Of a stretch of DNA of 64,000 bases, positions 20,680 to 31,098 are shown piece by piece. The notes beneath the pieces were generated by a model. That model was given only the letters and a program-made list of their open reading frames with translations, was not told the DNA's origin and did no database searches. How positions within the stretch are numbered: the stretch's first letter is position 1; each line of letters begins with the position of its first letter. The position numbers were made by a program, and so were the translations under genes. Source of the stretch: Anniella stebbinsi (taxonomy: Eukaryota > Chordata > Lepidosauria > Squamata > Anniellidae); assembly GCA_029215795.1 (NCBI GenBank), contig JARDYH010000004.1, positions 219,345,017 to 219,409,016 of the forward strand, written 5' to 3'.

Positions 20680-21320
20680 CAGGGTTTGATTTTCATGTCA
20701 AAATCTGAATTTTCAAGAGTTCTTGTTCCATCAAACCGGTCTGCAAATTACATGAGATGGAAAGTGTTCTTCTACGTAAGGCGGCAACCCTGAAAATGCT
20801 CACTTAGGGACAAAGCCTTGTTGAGGGCATCAGGGTTTGCGTCTGTTCTGCGGAAAGAATATGCACACAGAATTATGCTGCACACCATCGACACTAGATG
20901 ATGTTGAGGGCGAATTGTATAAAAGCCTCATTGGCTTGATTTCTTTAACACCCCAGGATGTGCTTTATGTTGGTATTCTACCAGTTAACCTATCCTGGTT
21001 TCCCCTGCAAAGAATTAAAAAGATAAAGGGTATTCATCTTATTGCCTTTTGATGGCTGGCTGAAGGGCCCTAGGTTGTAGTGTACGTACTTCTCTTCTGG
21101 CAGAGATGGAGCGCCACTGGAGGTCTGCTGGTATGGTTGTAGAAAGCTCCTTTAGTGTAGATGTCATTCTGGTACAGGGATATCTGGGCATGCTAGGGGC
21201 ATGTAGGAATGTTGGACAAATCCGTTTAGTGGTAGGAGTTTGATGGATTTACTTCGGCTTGGCCCCCTGGACTATGTTTTTGTTCCCACTGTAGTACCTG
21301 AGTTGATCTGCAGTGAATTG
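20680..21320. other. Unassigned sequence
   Basis: No recognisable gene or repeat in this stretch. Confidence 0.35.
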
Positions 21321-21328
21321 GCCAGTTC

Positions 21329-21352
21329 ATATATATATATATATATATATAT
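21329..21352. repeat. (AT)n microsatellite
   Basis: Twelve AT dinucleotides. Confidence 0.95.
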
Positions 21353-21359
21353 TGAAATT

Positions 21360-21470
21360 TTGAAATGTGGGGGAAGGTTCAGTCATAAATTGCAATTTGC
21401 ACAACTGATGGCTGAATTCAGGTGTGATTTGTGCAAATTGCAGAACCTTAAAAAAAAAGCAAAAATGTTC
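21360..21470. mobile_element. H4 fragment (TGCACAAAT type)
   Basis: CATAAATTGCAATTTGCACA and GTGATTTGTGCAAATTGCAG are mirrored around 21410. This fits the internal hairpin of the H4 family (53.7, 59.8 kb). The ends are not resolved. Confidence 0.4.
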
Positions 21471-21835
21471 CTGGAGTTTGGGGAGCAGCCTGCAGCTCAA
21501 CTCGCAGATGCAAAGTGAGTTGCACACACCACAGAACTCCACTGAGCCAACCCCTACCCCTTGATTTCCCAGCAATGCACATCCTTAGGGCAAGCTGGGG
21601 CAGACATGGACCCTCCAGATCCAAAGCCCCCTTGCTTTCCTGACCGCACTGAAAAAGGGACAACACTAGGACTGGTGTAGAAAATTCCCTACCAATGACA
21701 GCATGGTAGGCAAAATGTGAGAGAAAGTCCCCTCATCTTGATGGGGGGGGGGCACAGTGAAACAGCAGGGCAAAGGATGTGTCAGTCGCTACACCATGGA
21801 ATCTCCCTGCTGCCCCAGTATGGTGAAATTGTTGC
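21471..21835. other. Unassigned sequence
   Basis: G-run at 21742-21751. No gene or repeat family recognised. Confidence 0.35.
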
Positions 21836-21837
21836 TA

Positions 21838-21839
<2 letters not shown>

Positions 21840-21879
<40 letters not shown>

Positions 21880-21880
21880 T
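21840..21880. repeat. (ATT)n microsatellite with LINE-tail stub
   Basis: About thirteen ATT triplets, followed by TCTATAGCACCCCATAGC, which looks like the start of a reversed LINE/SINE 3' end. Confidence 0.9.
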
Positions 21881-21904
21881 CTATAGCACCCCATAGCCGA
21901 CACT

Positions 21905-21965
21905 CTCTTATTTAGGAGCAAGCCCCCTTGAACTCAGTGGAAACCACCTCTGAGCAAACATGTAA
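21905..21965 (+). repeat. AGTAAGCCCC-type module
   Basis: GAGCAAGCCCCCTTGAACTC and GTGGAAACCACCTCTGAGCA match the modules at 3.0, 38.6 and 52.1 kb. Confidence 0.45.
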
Positions 21966-22585
21966 TAGAAGCAACTTTCCTCTCATCCATTGATGCAGTG
22001 AATGGCACTTTTGTGCTGAAGGCTGGGGGGATTCACCCCCCCCCCCAGTAACTCCAAAACTGCCCGAATTGCAGCCCTGCCAAACCGATTTACCTTAGGA
22101 TACGCTTCTGCCTTTTTCTCCTTCGCTTAGGATTCTGCATTCATTCCTGGCATTTGCTATCTTTTAGCCCAGGGATTTCAATGATCTAAACCCTCCGATG
22201 TCTGACTGAACAGGCCTTTGATATTCACGGTGCTTCTGACTTTATTATCATCTGGAATTGTCGCTATCGCGCTTCCGGCCCTTCCCTCTTGGCTTGTGTT
22301 ATATTTAACAGTCTGATCTAAAAGAGGCTGCTGTAAACCGCCAGCTTCCAGGGAGATCTTACTACTGTTTATGGCATTGTTGGTCAGGGGTGCAGGGTTG
22401 GGGGTGGTGTAGGGCGGAAACATTTCATGTTTTTAGAGTTTCGCTGTACAGCCTTGCTTGAAGGGGGCGGGGTGCATGTTCCATAAAAATCTGCTGATCC
22501 AGTTGTTACTGAATCGTTGCAATTGTGGGTGCAGTTTGGTTTTTAATTCAAGGGCCAAAGAAGTGGATTCCAGGAATGGGGTAGG
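21966..22585. other. Unassigned sequence
   Basis: C-run at 22038-22047. No gene recognised. Confidence 0.35.
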
Positions 22586-22587
22586 CT

Positions 22588-23045
22588 CTTAAGAACATAA
22601 GAAGAGCCCTGCTGGATCAGGCCAAGGCCATGATCACACACGAGGTTTTAAGCACACCCACCTCGACTCTGCTCCACTTCTTCAGCTCTGGACTCGCATG
22701 ACGTCGTCCCTGTCCTGCTGTTCTCTCACCCTGAGGTCGGGGGTTTTAGTTTCTGTTTCGAAGTATCCCTGAACAGGCAAAGACCAAAAGACACAGGCAG
22801 GGATTGCAGGTATCACAAGGACTGCAGCAATACTGAGCACGTGTAAATCAAAACGTTAGACTCGCATAGGAAACGGAGGGGGGGAATGTAGGTGTGATAA
22901 AACCCCAAGGGTCCATCTAATCCAACACACAGCTGTTGACCAGGAACTCACAAGCAGGATTTGAGTGCAACAGCACCCTCCCACCCATGTTCCCCAGCAA
23001 CTGTAGGCTTACTGCCTCGGATACTGGAGGTAGTTCATGGCATCT
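22588..23045 (-). mobile_element. CR1 3' end interrupted by a 277-bp insertion
   Basis: AAGAACATAAGAAGAGCCCT and GCTGGATCAGGCCAAGG (22590-22627) resume as CCAAGGGTCCATCTAATCC (22905 on) and CAGCACCCTCCCACCCATGT. This is the reverse of a CR1 3' UTR ending TTCTTATGTTCTT. Similar copies lie at 23.2, 44.4, 56.1 and 61.6 kb. Confidence 0.75.
22628..22904. mobile_element. Unclassified 277-bp insertion in CR1
   Basis: CCAAGG flanks both sides (22622-22627 and 22905-22910), and the CR1 host reads correctly when this segment is removed. The ends share only a short inverted match (ATCACAC). Probably a non-autonomous DNA transposon; class unknown. Confidence 0.5.
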
Positions 23046-23170
23046 TCAGCAAAGCCTCAGTCTTGGATATATTCCAGATGTTGGTGATGATTTACTGCAT
23101 CTTGCATCTTGAGTTTTCTGTGCAGAGAAACACATTACACAACCTGTAAACACACATTATGCTTTTGCCC

Positions 23171-23335
23171 CATAAGAAGAGCCCTGCTGGATCAGACCAA
23201 GGGTCCATCTTGTCCAGCGCTCTGTCCACACAGTGGCCAACCAACTGCCCATAAGAAACCCACAAGCAAGACATGAGCGCAACAGCACCCTCCCGCTCAG
23301 CTTCTTCATCAGCATGGTGTACCCCTATGACAACC
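23171..23335 (-). mobile_element. CR1 3' end
   Basis: CATAAGAAGAGCCCTGCTGG, ATCAGACCAAGGGTCCATCT, CACAGTGGCCAACCAACTGC and GCAACAGCACCCTCCC are the reverse of the CR1 3' UTR. 5'-truncated. Confidence 0.75.
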
Positions 23336-23362
23336 ATGTTCTGAAAGGCCAACATTGTCATC

Positions 23363-23706
23363 GGCTGCCTCTACAAGAGAGGTTTAAAGCTCTTTCAAGG
23401 CGCTTAAAAAAATTTACCTCTACAAGAACGGAGCGCAAATTGGGCATAGAGGCGCGTTATCTCTCCAATTATGCGCATTATTGAATGCGCGTTAAATCGC
23501 GAGTTTTATTTTGCTCTGGCCATTAAAGTGCATTTTGACTATGTGAAAAAGTGCTTATGCGCATTAACTACTTGTAAAGCGCATTTTGGCCATCCATTAA
23601 TGCGCTTCGCCGCCTCTAGTGCAGAGGTATTAAGTGTAAATGCACTTCAGCGATTATGCGCATAATCGCCTAACTGGGCGCAAAAGCGAATCCTTGTAGA
23701 GGGGAC
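23363..23706. mobile_element. MITE rich in ATGCGCAT motifs
   Basis: Left end GGCTGCCTCTACAAGAG; right end CTTGTAGAGGGGACC, an inverted pair. The interior repeats ATGCGCAT-like motifs in both orientations (TTATGCGCATTATT, TTATGCGCATTAACTA, TTAATGCGCTTCGCC, GATTATGCGCATAATC). ATC occurs directly on both flanks, a possible 3-bp duplication. It is not similar to the other hairpins here. Confidence 0.55.
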
Positions 23707-23739
23707 CATCTTTTAGGCTCCAGGTTAATTTTTCCTCTA

Positions 23740-24110
23740 CTCCCAGGCATTTGATGGCAAATGATGAGGCTTTTTAATGTTTTAATTTTTTTTCATATAC
23801 ATACATGAATTTGTTTACATCCATAGCAATGAATACATATGAAATGCACATATCTGTCTATCGATCGATCGATAAATCGATAGATGAAAATACTTATTAG
23901 CAAATACACATAGGCTTCTTAATATTTGCTATTTTATCGAAGCCTGGTGAATTGTTTTCAGCTGTTGAAAACTATTTAAATTTTTTTGTATGTTAAAAGT
24001 TTTTCTATTATGTTTTGTTGTGTTGCATTTTAGGATTTTAATATTTGCGAACTGCCCAGAGAGCTTTGGCTATTGGGCAGTTTAGAAATGTAACGAATGA
24101 ACGAAATGCC
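23740..24110 (+). mobile_element. LINE-derived 3' end
   Basis: CTACTCCCAGGCATTTGATG leads through an AT-rich region (with TCGATCGATCGATAAATCGA at 23863-23882) to TTGCGAACTGCCCAGAGAGC, TTTGGCTATTGGGCAGTTTA and GAATGAACGAA. This is the same 3' end type as at 16.0 kb. Confidence 0.6.
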
Positions 24111-24368
24111 ATGCTTCACTTTACCTCATGGGAGTAAATAGAAACAATTGGCTTATAGGGGAACAAAGACAGTAAAAGGGTACACTCTCATGTTCGCCAT
24201 TGTGGTAGGGTCTAAATTTGATCCGTCTCCCAGGGGATCCACCAGTCATTGGGAATCAAGACTCCCGCTTCGTCTGCATAGCCCCATCCTGGGTTCTGTT
24301 TCTTGGTCACACTGGAATGTGATGTAGTGTGGGAAGAATGGGGCAAGAATTTTGGGAACTGGTTTTTG

Positions 24369-24403
<35 letters not shown>
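24369..24403. repeat. (GATA)n microsatellite
   Basis: About nine GATA units. Confidence 0.95.
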
Positions 24404-24594
24404 GCCCTGGGAAAGTTTAAAGAGTAGTGTAAAAAATTGCTGCAATAGACAAAGAGATGAACATTATAGCAGAGTTATCAACAGAGATCAGTTACCTCTC
24501 CTTTAAGCAAAAAGATTTGTGCTTTTGTCCTGCATAGCTAATACAGAGGCTCATGGTATTACCTAATTTCAATAGTTAGTTACACAAAGGCCAG

Positions 24595-25195
24595 AGTTAC
24601 ACCAAGCAGGATATAGTGGTATGAAAGTGGTATGAAAACGGCATATAAAAGGCAGGAGCCACACCAAGCAGGATGTAGCGGTATGAAAGCGGTATATGGC
24701 ATGTGTCTATGGGCTAGGGTGAACAGATAAAATCCAGGTCAGGGCTCATGTAACTTTAATAGTTGTAGAGAAAAGGGAATTTCAGCCTAGTTCCTGGTGA
24801 AATTCCCTCTTCATCACAACTGTTAAAGTTGCAGGGGCCCTGCCTTCTTTTGTATACGGTCACTCTAGTATAGTGCCTGCAACTTTAACTGTTGTGATGA
24901 AGAGGGAATTTCACCAGGAACTAATTGCATACAAATGACACTGGCTGAAATTCCCTTTTCTCTACAGCTGTTAAAGTTACATGAGCCTTGACCTGGATTT
25001 TATCTGGTCACCCTAATACACCAAGCAGGATATAGTGATATGAAAGCGGTATATATGGCATGTGTCTATGGGCCCCAAGAGTTGTCAATGCACTTCAATA
25101 CTGCTATAAAGCAGTAGTGTGGCTCCTGCCTTTTATATACTGCTTTCATGCCACATTCGTACCACTATATCCTGCTTGGTGTAGATCTGGTCCAT
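24595..25195. mobile_element. H6 hairpin element interrupted by H1
   Basis: The left part has AGTTACACCAAGCAGGATAT and GTATGAAAGCGGTATATGG. The right part has CCACTATATCCTGCTTGGTG and TAGATCTGGTCC. A stretch of about 55 bp (CCAAGCAGGAT... to GTGTCTATGGGC) occurs directly on both sides of the nested H1, so the host was partly duplicated. No clean target duplication for H6. Confidence 0.65.
24712..25015. mobile_element. H1 hAT-like palindromic MITE nested in H6
   Basis: Left end TAGGGTGAACAGATAAAATC; right end ATTTTATCTGGTCACCCTA. The left arm has lost about 20 bp around the GCATACAAATGACAC region. The immediate flanks (CTATGGGC and ATACACCA) do not match, because about 55 bp of host sequence is duplicated around it. 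Confidence 0.85.
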
Positions 25196-25294
25196 GTCAA
25201 ATCACACATGATGCTAAATGCATCACTTCATTCTTATTTTTTTCCCACAGTGAAAATGGCAGGTGTGTAGTGGTCTGAAGTGGACTGAGACCAT

Positions 25295-25295
<1 letters not shown>

Positions 25296-25330
<35 letters not shown>
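25296..25330. repeat. (GT)n microsatellite
   Basis: About seventeen GT dinucleotides; the cysteine-valine frame it produces is spurious. Confidence 0.95.
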
Positions 25331-25331
<1 letters not shown>

Positions 25332-25585
25332 GGTTGCGTTGTTGCTGTTAACCCTTTGCTCTCTCACATAAGTCTCAGCAAGCATCTTTTCCCACCCCCC
25401 ACAACAAGCTGCTTTGAGCAAATGGGACATTCCCTACTGGGGCTATTAGCAATGTCGGGGGGGGGGGATTTTCTTCTGCATTGCTTTAGGGGAGGAAATG
25501 GTTTTAAAAAACCTTCCTTCTCCCCTCCAAATTTCCACTTTAAAAAATAATAATGGAACTTCAAGTGATCCAAATCGCACGAGGT
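25331..25585. other. Unassigned sequence
   Basis: G-run at 25458-25467. No gene recognised. Confidence 0.35.
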
Positions 25586-25587
25586 AC

Positions 25588-26138
25588 TGGTTCCCCTCTA
25601 TGCGGCACTGGCTAAGCATCATCTTGAGTACTGTGTCTAGTTCTGGGCACCATATTTCAAGAAGGATGCAGAAAAGCTAGAGGGGGTTCAGAGGAAAGCA
25701 ACAAGGATGATCAGGGGTCTGGAAACAAAGCCCTCTGAGGAGTGACTGAAAGAACTGGGCATGTTTAGCCTGGAGAAGAGAAGATTGAGGGGAGACATGA
25801 TAGCACTCTTCAAATACTTGAAAGGTTGTCACACAGAGGAGGGCCAGGATCTCTTCTCGACCCTCCCAGAGTGAAAGACGCAGAATAATGGGCTCAAGTT
25901 ACAGGAAGCCAGATTCCGGCTGGACATCAGGTAAAACTTCCTGACTGTTAGAGCCATACGACAATGGGACCAATGACCTAGGGAGATGGTGGGCTCTCCC
26001 ACACTAGAGGCATTCAAGTGGCAGCTGGACAACCATCTGTCAGGTATGCTTTAAGGTGGATTCCTGCATTGAGCAGGGGGTTGGACTTGATGGCCGTATA
26101 GGCCTGTTCTAACTCTACTATTCTATGATTCTATTATT
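25588..26138 (+). mobile_element. CR1 LINE 3' end (about 550 bp)
   Basis: Has the classic CR1 order: TGGGCACCATATTTCAAGAA, GCAACAAGGATGATCAGGG, TTTAGCCTGGAGAAGAGAAG, GACATGATAGCACTCTTCAA, GGACTTGATGGCC, and the terminal ATTCTATGATTCTATT. It is 5'-truncated like most CR1 copies. The coding part is frameshifted. Non-functional. Confidence 0.92.
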
Positions 26139-26149
26139 CATTTAGCACT

Positions 26150-26570
26150 ACATGTAGGTTGGCCTCTTGTATGCTGAGCCAGTGAGTTGGGCAGAAATAC
26201 AGGTGTGCTTGAGAAATAATCAAATGTAGTTTAAAACCTTGAGGTTGGTGACAGAGATGGCTAAATGTCTCTCCAGCATGTAATTCTTTCACAAGTAACC
26301 CTTTATCGAAATTGATGGGTGGGGCAAATACTTACTAACATTATATGTAAAAATAAAAAGGTGGATGCAGATGGATCCAAGAGTATTACAATTAAAGCAG
26401 CCAACCCTTCAAGACCATTCTTGCCGACCCCCTGAAGATCCCTCCACTTCCATTTGCTGCAGCGACACAAAACTCAATTAGTTATTAATTGGTGCATGTT
26501 AAAATTCATTAACTCTGCATATGAAGCTGAAGCTATAATTAACTGTCTTCCTTGTCTTTTTTTAAAAAAC
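26150..26570. other. Unassigned sequence
   Basis: The right half is AT-rich with clustered TAATTA/ATTAAT-type sites (26475-26545). No repeat recognised. Confidence 0.35.
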
Positions 26571-26573
26571 TAG

Positions 26574-26732
26574 GTATAAAATCACCTTTGTTAATAAGAA
26601 AGAAGGAAAATGTAAGGCCCCAAGATGAATCTTTGGCCAGTGGGGTCCCGTTGAGGCACGGGAAACATGACCACCCAGTGGGCGTTTCAGAGACCATCCC
26701 CTCATTGCAGCTTCTGTGCATTTATTCTCCAG
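26574..26732 (+). other. Speculative exon-like segment
   Basis: A pyrimidine-rich stretch and AAAAACTAG precede a 159-bp segment (53 codons, open in one frame), followed by CAG|GTAGGA. The frame reads GIKSPLLIRKKENVRPQDES and onward. No family is recognised. Length and frame are compatible with an internal exon but could be chance. Confidence 0.15.
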
Positions 26733-26739
26733 GTAGGAG

Positions 26740-27275
26740 CCAAAGTAGAAAGAGAAATCACTAACCCCTACAAGGTTTTTATTTATCATCTCCAGCGTCC
26801 TGATCTTGTCAACACATGTGCGTTCCCCACCCCACTTTTGCATTTTTTCTGCATGAATTCCTGTTTTTAAACCTTCCCCGAAAGGTAATACAAGACAGAG
26901 CCGTAGCCCACATACTCAACAGCATGGAGGCAACAGTGATTTTAAAGTCAAATGAGCAGAGAAATTAATTTACATGTCAGGTTCCCAGGCTAATGTCCCA
27001 GTGCCTTTGGATGGGATTTACATACATTCGCATCACCTCTCTGCTTGCCGGGGATGGTTTGAGCCTGAATAAAGGATGACGTAGGACCTGTCTTTCTGTT
27101 ATAGTGGAGCTATGGTTGCCACAACAGGTACAAACAGTGTAGACCTTTGGGGGGGCAGTTCTGTGAAGGGCTGCCCCACATTGTTTGGTTATTTTAACCA
27201 CACCAGCAACAATCCCTCCCCCTTGCTTCCTCCGGAGGTTTTGCTGGTATGGATAACAGCACAATCCTATGCATA
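26740..27275. other. Unassigned sequence
   Basis: No recognisable gene or repeat. Confidence 0.35.
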
Positions 27276-27278
27276 TTT

Positions 27279-27365
27279 AATAATAATAATAATAATAATA
27301 ATGATAATAATATTTATTTATTTCTTACCCGCCTCTCCCTCTGGATCGAGGCGGGGAGCAACATT
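27279..27365 (-). mobile_element. (AAT)n tract and reversed LINE/SINE tail
   Basis: AAT repeats at 27279-27313 pass into TTTATTTATTTCTTACCCGC and CTCTGGATCGAGGCGGGGAG, the reverse of a reptile LINE/SINE 3' end that reads CGCCTC...GGCGGG. Confidence 0.6.
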
Positions 27366-27369
27366 AAAT

Positions 27370-27565
27370 ACAAAGTAGTAGAAAATACATTAAACTGATT
27401 TTGACCGGTATTGTTTAATGTTATGTATTTTTCTATGACTAAGTTTACATAAAATTCCAGAAAGTTAAAAAAAATGGTCCACAAGTCCACCGAATCCATG
27501 CAATTCATGAAGAGCTGATTTGCTGCGGAATGTGCAGGTTGGATTCATAAAAATCTGAACTCATT
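27370..27565. mobile_element. H4 fragment
   Basis: GTATTTTTCTATGACTAAGT, ACATAAAATTCCAGAAAGTT, CGGAATGTGCAGGTTGGATT and AAAATCTGAACTCATTT match the right half of the H4 copy at 59.8-60.2 kb in order. The left half is missing. Confidence 0.5.
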
Positions 27566-28080
27566 TTATTCCATTGTGTATTTCTCCAGTATTCTTAGTT
27601 CAACACTGACCTATGTCCATTCCTTTTATTACATGAGTTGGACAGCCTGATTCTGACCATAGCTGTAGTTGCTGTATGGCAAAGCATTTTGGCTGCCTTT
27701 GCCCTTAACCATAGTCAAAACTAAATATTATATTAAATGCGTACTTAATGTTGCATAATTCTTTTTTAAAAAAATCAAAAATTCAAATTGTCATCATAGG
27801 TAGAGGGGAGAATAAACAGGTATTTGCTTCGGAAGCTGCTGTTAGAGCCAAGGATGCCCCCTGCAACGTTTTGCCCAATTTTAATTGTTGGATAGATGCT
27901 TGTATCACACTTGAGAAAACAAATATCTGGGCCCTGTCCTGGGACGGGCTACTTCTCTTGCACTAGAAGGGGGTGGGGGTTGAAAGGTGCAGTGGTTGCA
28001 GTGGGACAAACGTATTACTTCCAGTGGAGGCTGGTGGCTCTGATGTCAGTGGGACTGTGTTTCTGCTCCAGGTTTTAGTC
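27566..28080. other. Unassigned sequence
   Basis: No recognisable gene or repeat; G-rich spot near 27970-27980. Confidence 0.35.
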
Positions 28081-28082
28081 AT

Positions 28083-28195
28083 AAGCAGCACCTTGGATAG
28101 CTCCTTAGATAGCTCTGTTAGAGCTCTGACTGGTTCTGACTAAAGCCTGGAGTGGATTCACCGCCACACTGACATCAGAGTCACTAACCTTTGCT
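28083..28195 (+). mobile_element. P1 family copy
   Basis: CAGCACCTTGGATAGCTCCT, AGCTCTGACTGGTTCTGACT, GGAGTGGATTCACCGCCA and CTGACATCAGAGTCAC match the right half of the P1 family. Confidence 0.55.
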
Positions 28196-28397
28196 GATCC
28201 CTTCCTTGAAAATATGGTAAGTCAGCCTTGCTGCATTTGGGTGCCCACCTGCCCCTTCTGTTAAGTGGAGCCCTGGTCCTCTGTCCCAAAGTCCTATCCA
28301 GATGGCACCACTGAGTGGATGAATCCTCCTCCTGCAGACGTAGCCCAATACCTTCTGCTTTCTGTTCAACATGTTCAAATGTAGACTCACTCGTTGG

Positions 28398-28813
28398 CTG
28401 CATTCGGACAACACATTAGTCAATGGTGGCTTGAGTAGCCATCTCACAGTTGGTTATTTTGTGGGTACTCCCCACACGACATATTCCTACACAACTGTGG
28501 TGGTGGGGGCTGGCGTTGAGTGGACTAATAGTCAAGCCGGCATTTGACTGACACAGCCCCTGCCCCTCTCCCCACCCTCTCTCCTCCCTCAGTCCTCCCA
28601 GTTCTATCCCAGCAGCCTCTGCAAGTTGCACCAGTTGTAGCAGAGTGGCAGCCATCGCTTTGGTCGCTCTTGCCGCCTGCCTCTATGGGCTTGTGTTTTA
28701 ACCCTCTCACTACACGCCATTAACACACTCAACCTTCCACACCACAATAAGCAACACAACTGATTATTGTTCCCCCCACCCCCAGTTGCTTAATGTGTTG
28801 TCCGAATGTAGCC
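28398..28813. mobile_element. H7-type MITE (about 415 bp)
   Basis: Left end GGCTGCATTCGGACAACACA; right end TGTGTTGTCCGAATGTAGCC, a 20-bp near-perfect inverted pair. The interior is not a full palindrome. No clear target duplication. Confidence 0.7.
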
Positions 28814-28814
28814 T

Positions 28815-29390
28815 GTGAGTCCGAAGTCGAAAGCCAGATAGCAGAAAGAGGCAGAGAACAACAACTGGAGCTATTTGCCTAATCTATGTGCAACTCCATT
28901 TAGAATGGAGGAAGAGCAACCTTTCCTCCTCCTTCTGCAAAGACAAAAAGCCAACTCGGTGGTTGGTGCCATTTGGGAAAGAAACGAGGGGCTGAAACTT
29001 TGGCGGTCTCAATGACAGAGCTCATTGTATAGAAACTCAGGAGGGAAGTAAGCGCCCGGCACCTGGGAATACAGGTCCCAGCTGGAACAGTAAGAGAGCT
29101 GGCTTGGCAGAAGAGCTTATGGGCATTGGTGCAGAAGGGAGATGCTCACCTGCCACGGCTGGAGGCACAATCCTAGGATCACTTCCATGGGGATTGCAAG
29201 GGGATAAGGCAGCACCCTGGGGAGGGCATCGAGAATGCCCTGCACAGCAAAAGGGAATCAGAAATGAAAGACTAGAGAAAAGAGCCTGCAAATGCCCATG
29301 AAATAACAGCAAAGAACCAAACATGACAGGGGTGGAAGGACTGAGCTTATGTTCCTCTGTTAGAGCATGTACATAAGATCACACTCATTG
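28815..29390. other. Unassigned sequence
   Basis: No recognisable gene or repeat; moderately purine-rich. Confidence 0.35.
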
Positions 29391-29392
29391 AG

Positions 29393-29442
29393 AACTCTCT
29401 CTGTCTCTCTCTCTGTCTCTCTCTCTCTGTCTCTCTCTCTCA
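29393..29442. repeat. (TC)n/(TCTG) microsatellite
   Basis: TCTC repeats interrupted by TG at regular spacing, about 50 bp. Confidence 0.9.
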
Positions 29443-30690
29443 TCATCACCTGGTTCTGTATTCACCAGCCATAATGGGTTTGGCCCCTTTAACACTTGCA
29501 TTCCCATAGCTTTATTTTTCTGCACATGCGACTTGCTCACTTGTATACTGGTGCGTCTTCAAAACAGCATTGCATGGCAAAGTGCTGTGAGGAGATGCGA
29601 AACTTCTGTTTGCGCTATCACACATGCAAGTCATCACTGCCAGTTGCCCTCAGCCAAGGGAAGGTCACGCATAGTAATAAATGAACTGATTTATCTTAAC
29701 ACACTTTAACCTTTTTTTTTGTAAAGCACTTTTTAGATATGGGGAAGTGATCTATAAATCACTTTGCAATTGCATTGCAAAAGCGGAGAAGAGCAAAAAC
29801 CTAAGGGTGATTGCGTCCCAGGAGATGCGGACCTGGTTGGCTCCAATTGGAATTCACAAAGACCAGATAACCTTTAGCATCCCTAGGAAGCACAGCCTGT
29901 CCCCATACACTTGGAATTAGGGGGAACATGGGTTTTCTGAACAGGGTTCCAGGTTGTCTCGAGTAAGTCCCAGCACTTCTCCCGTTATTTTAACAAGACC
30001 ACGCTTTCCAAGGCTGCACAATGGACAACAAAGCCCAGATCTCCCTTCTGTAGCTAACAGGGATGGAATCTAAAGTGCATGCTAGAGATTCCCATGAGTC
30101 CTAAACGGCCTTCAACAGACATGTCCTAATGAAGCCAAGTTAAAAATCTGTAATAAATTAATGAGAATGTTCCTTTTAGCGGCAATCATCCATACACTCC
30201 ATCCTAGAGCTCCTTTTAATTATTGTTACTAATGATAGAGTTTTTGGGTCAGTGCTTCCAGGAAGAAGCAAGCTGAGAACTTCTTTCTGCTCAAAGCCAA
30301 CCACCTAGCTGAACCTGCATCTTCCATATCTGGAACAACTAATATTTATTACCTAAAAGTTCCACTTCCTTTTAGCAGCTGGGCAAGGACATTGCCTCAT
30401 TTGGATGCAAAGGAGAGCCTCCACGATTAGCTTTATTTTGTGCTTACCCTTGCTTTTCCTATTCCCCTCTTCTTCTGCTAGAATAACTGGTTCACAGCGC
30501 TTCCGGAATCTCTGCCACCGCTTGCCCAGGTGCTGTTTCTCCATTGTTTGTCCTTATTAATTGCCACTCTTATTTGTATGCTCTGTTCGGTTGGCTGAAC
30601 TTGACAGGTATTCCACCCCCACCCCAGTACATGATGTGTCATTTCATCCCAAAGGGAAAATGAAGGATCGAAACCTCCAGGTCCGGAAAA
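29443..30690. other. Unassigned sequence
   Basis: No repeat family recognised over 1.2 kb. The AT-rich part at 30130-30240 contains CTTTTAATTATTGTTACTAA and may be a conserved non-coding candidate, untested. Confidence 0.35.
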
Positions 30691-30692
30691 GG

Positions 30693-30802
30693 AAGGAGGA
30701 GGAGGAGGAGGAGGAGGAGGAGGAGGAGGAGGAGGAGGAGAAGAAGAAGAAGAAGAAGAAGAAGAAGAAGAAGAAGAAGAAGAAGAAGAAGAAGAAGAAG
30801 AG
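30693..30802. repeat. (GGA)n-(AAG)n compound microsatellite
   Basis: GGA units at 30693-30740, then AAG units at 30741-30802. The purine strand is uninterrupted for about 110 bp. Poly-Glu/Lys, poly-Ser and poly-Leu frames across it are artefacts. Confidence 0.97.
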
Positions 30803-31062
30803 AAAACTGATCCCAATGCATTTCAAACAGAGTTCATAGACAAGGACACTCTTGAACAACCAAGTCCAACCTGATATCTGCACACCAGTGCAATGTAGCT
30901 ATTGCATATACAGGATTATTGAAGAAAAATGACCCTGAGGAAGAAAGCTGTTTGAAATGCATTAGATTCAATTAAAAAACACCTTGTCTTGGGCACCTGG
31001 AATTCTGCTTTCTTCCTTTCCCCTATGATTGGTGCCTTCCTACTTTTCTTTCCTATTTCCCC

Positions 31063-31064
<2 letters not shown>

Positions 31065-31097
<33 letters not shown>
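31065..31097. repeat. (AC)n microsatellite
   Basis: About sixteen AC dinucleotides. Confidence 0.95.

Positions 31098-31098
<1 letters not shown>

Noticed and set aside
30478..30883. Open frames encoding long poly-Ser, poly-Leu, poly-Phe, poly-Glu and poly-Lys tracts
   Set aside because: They are translations of the GGA/AAG microsatellite in several frames, with no surrounding coding signal.
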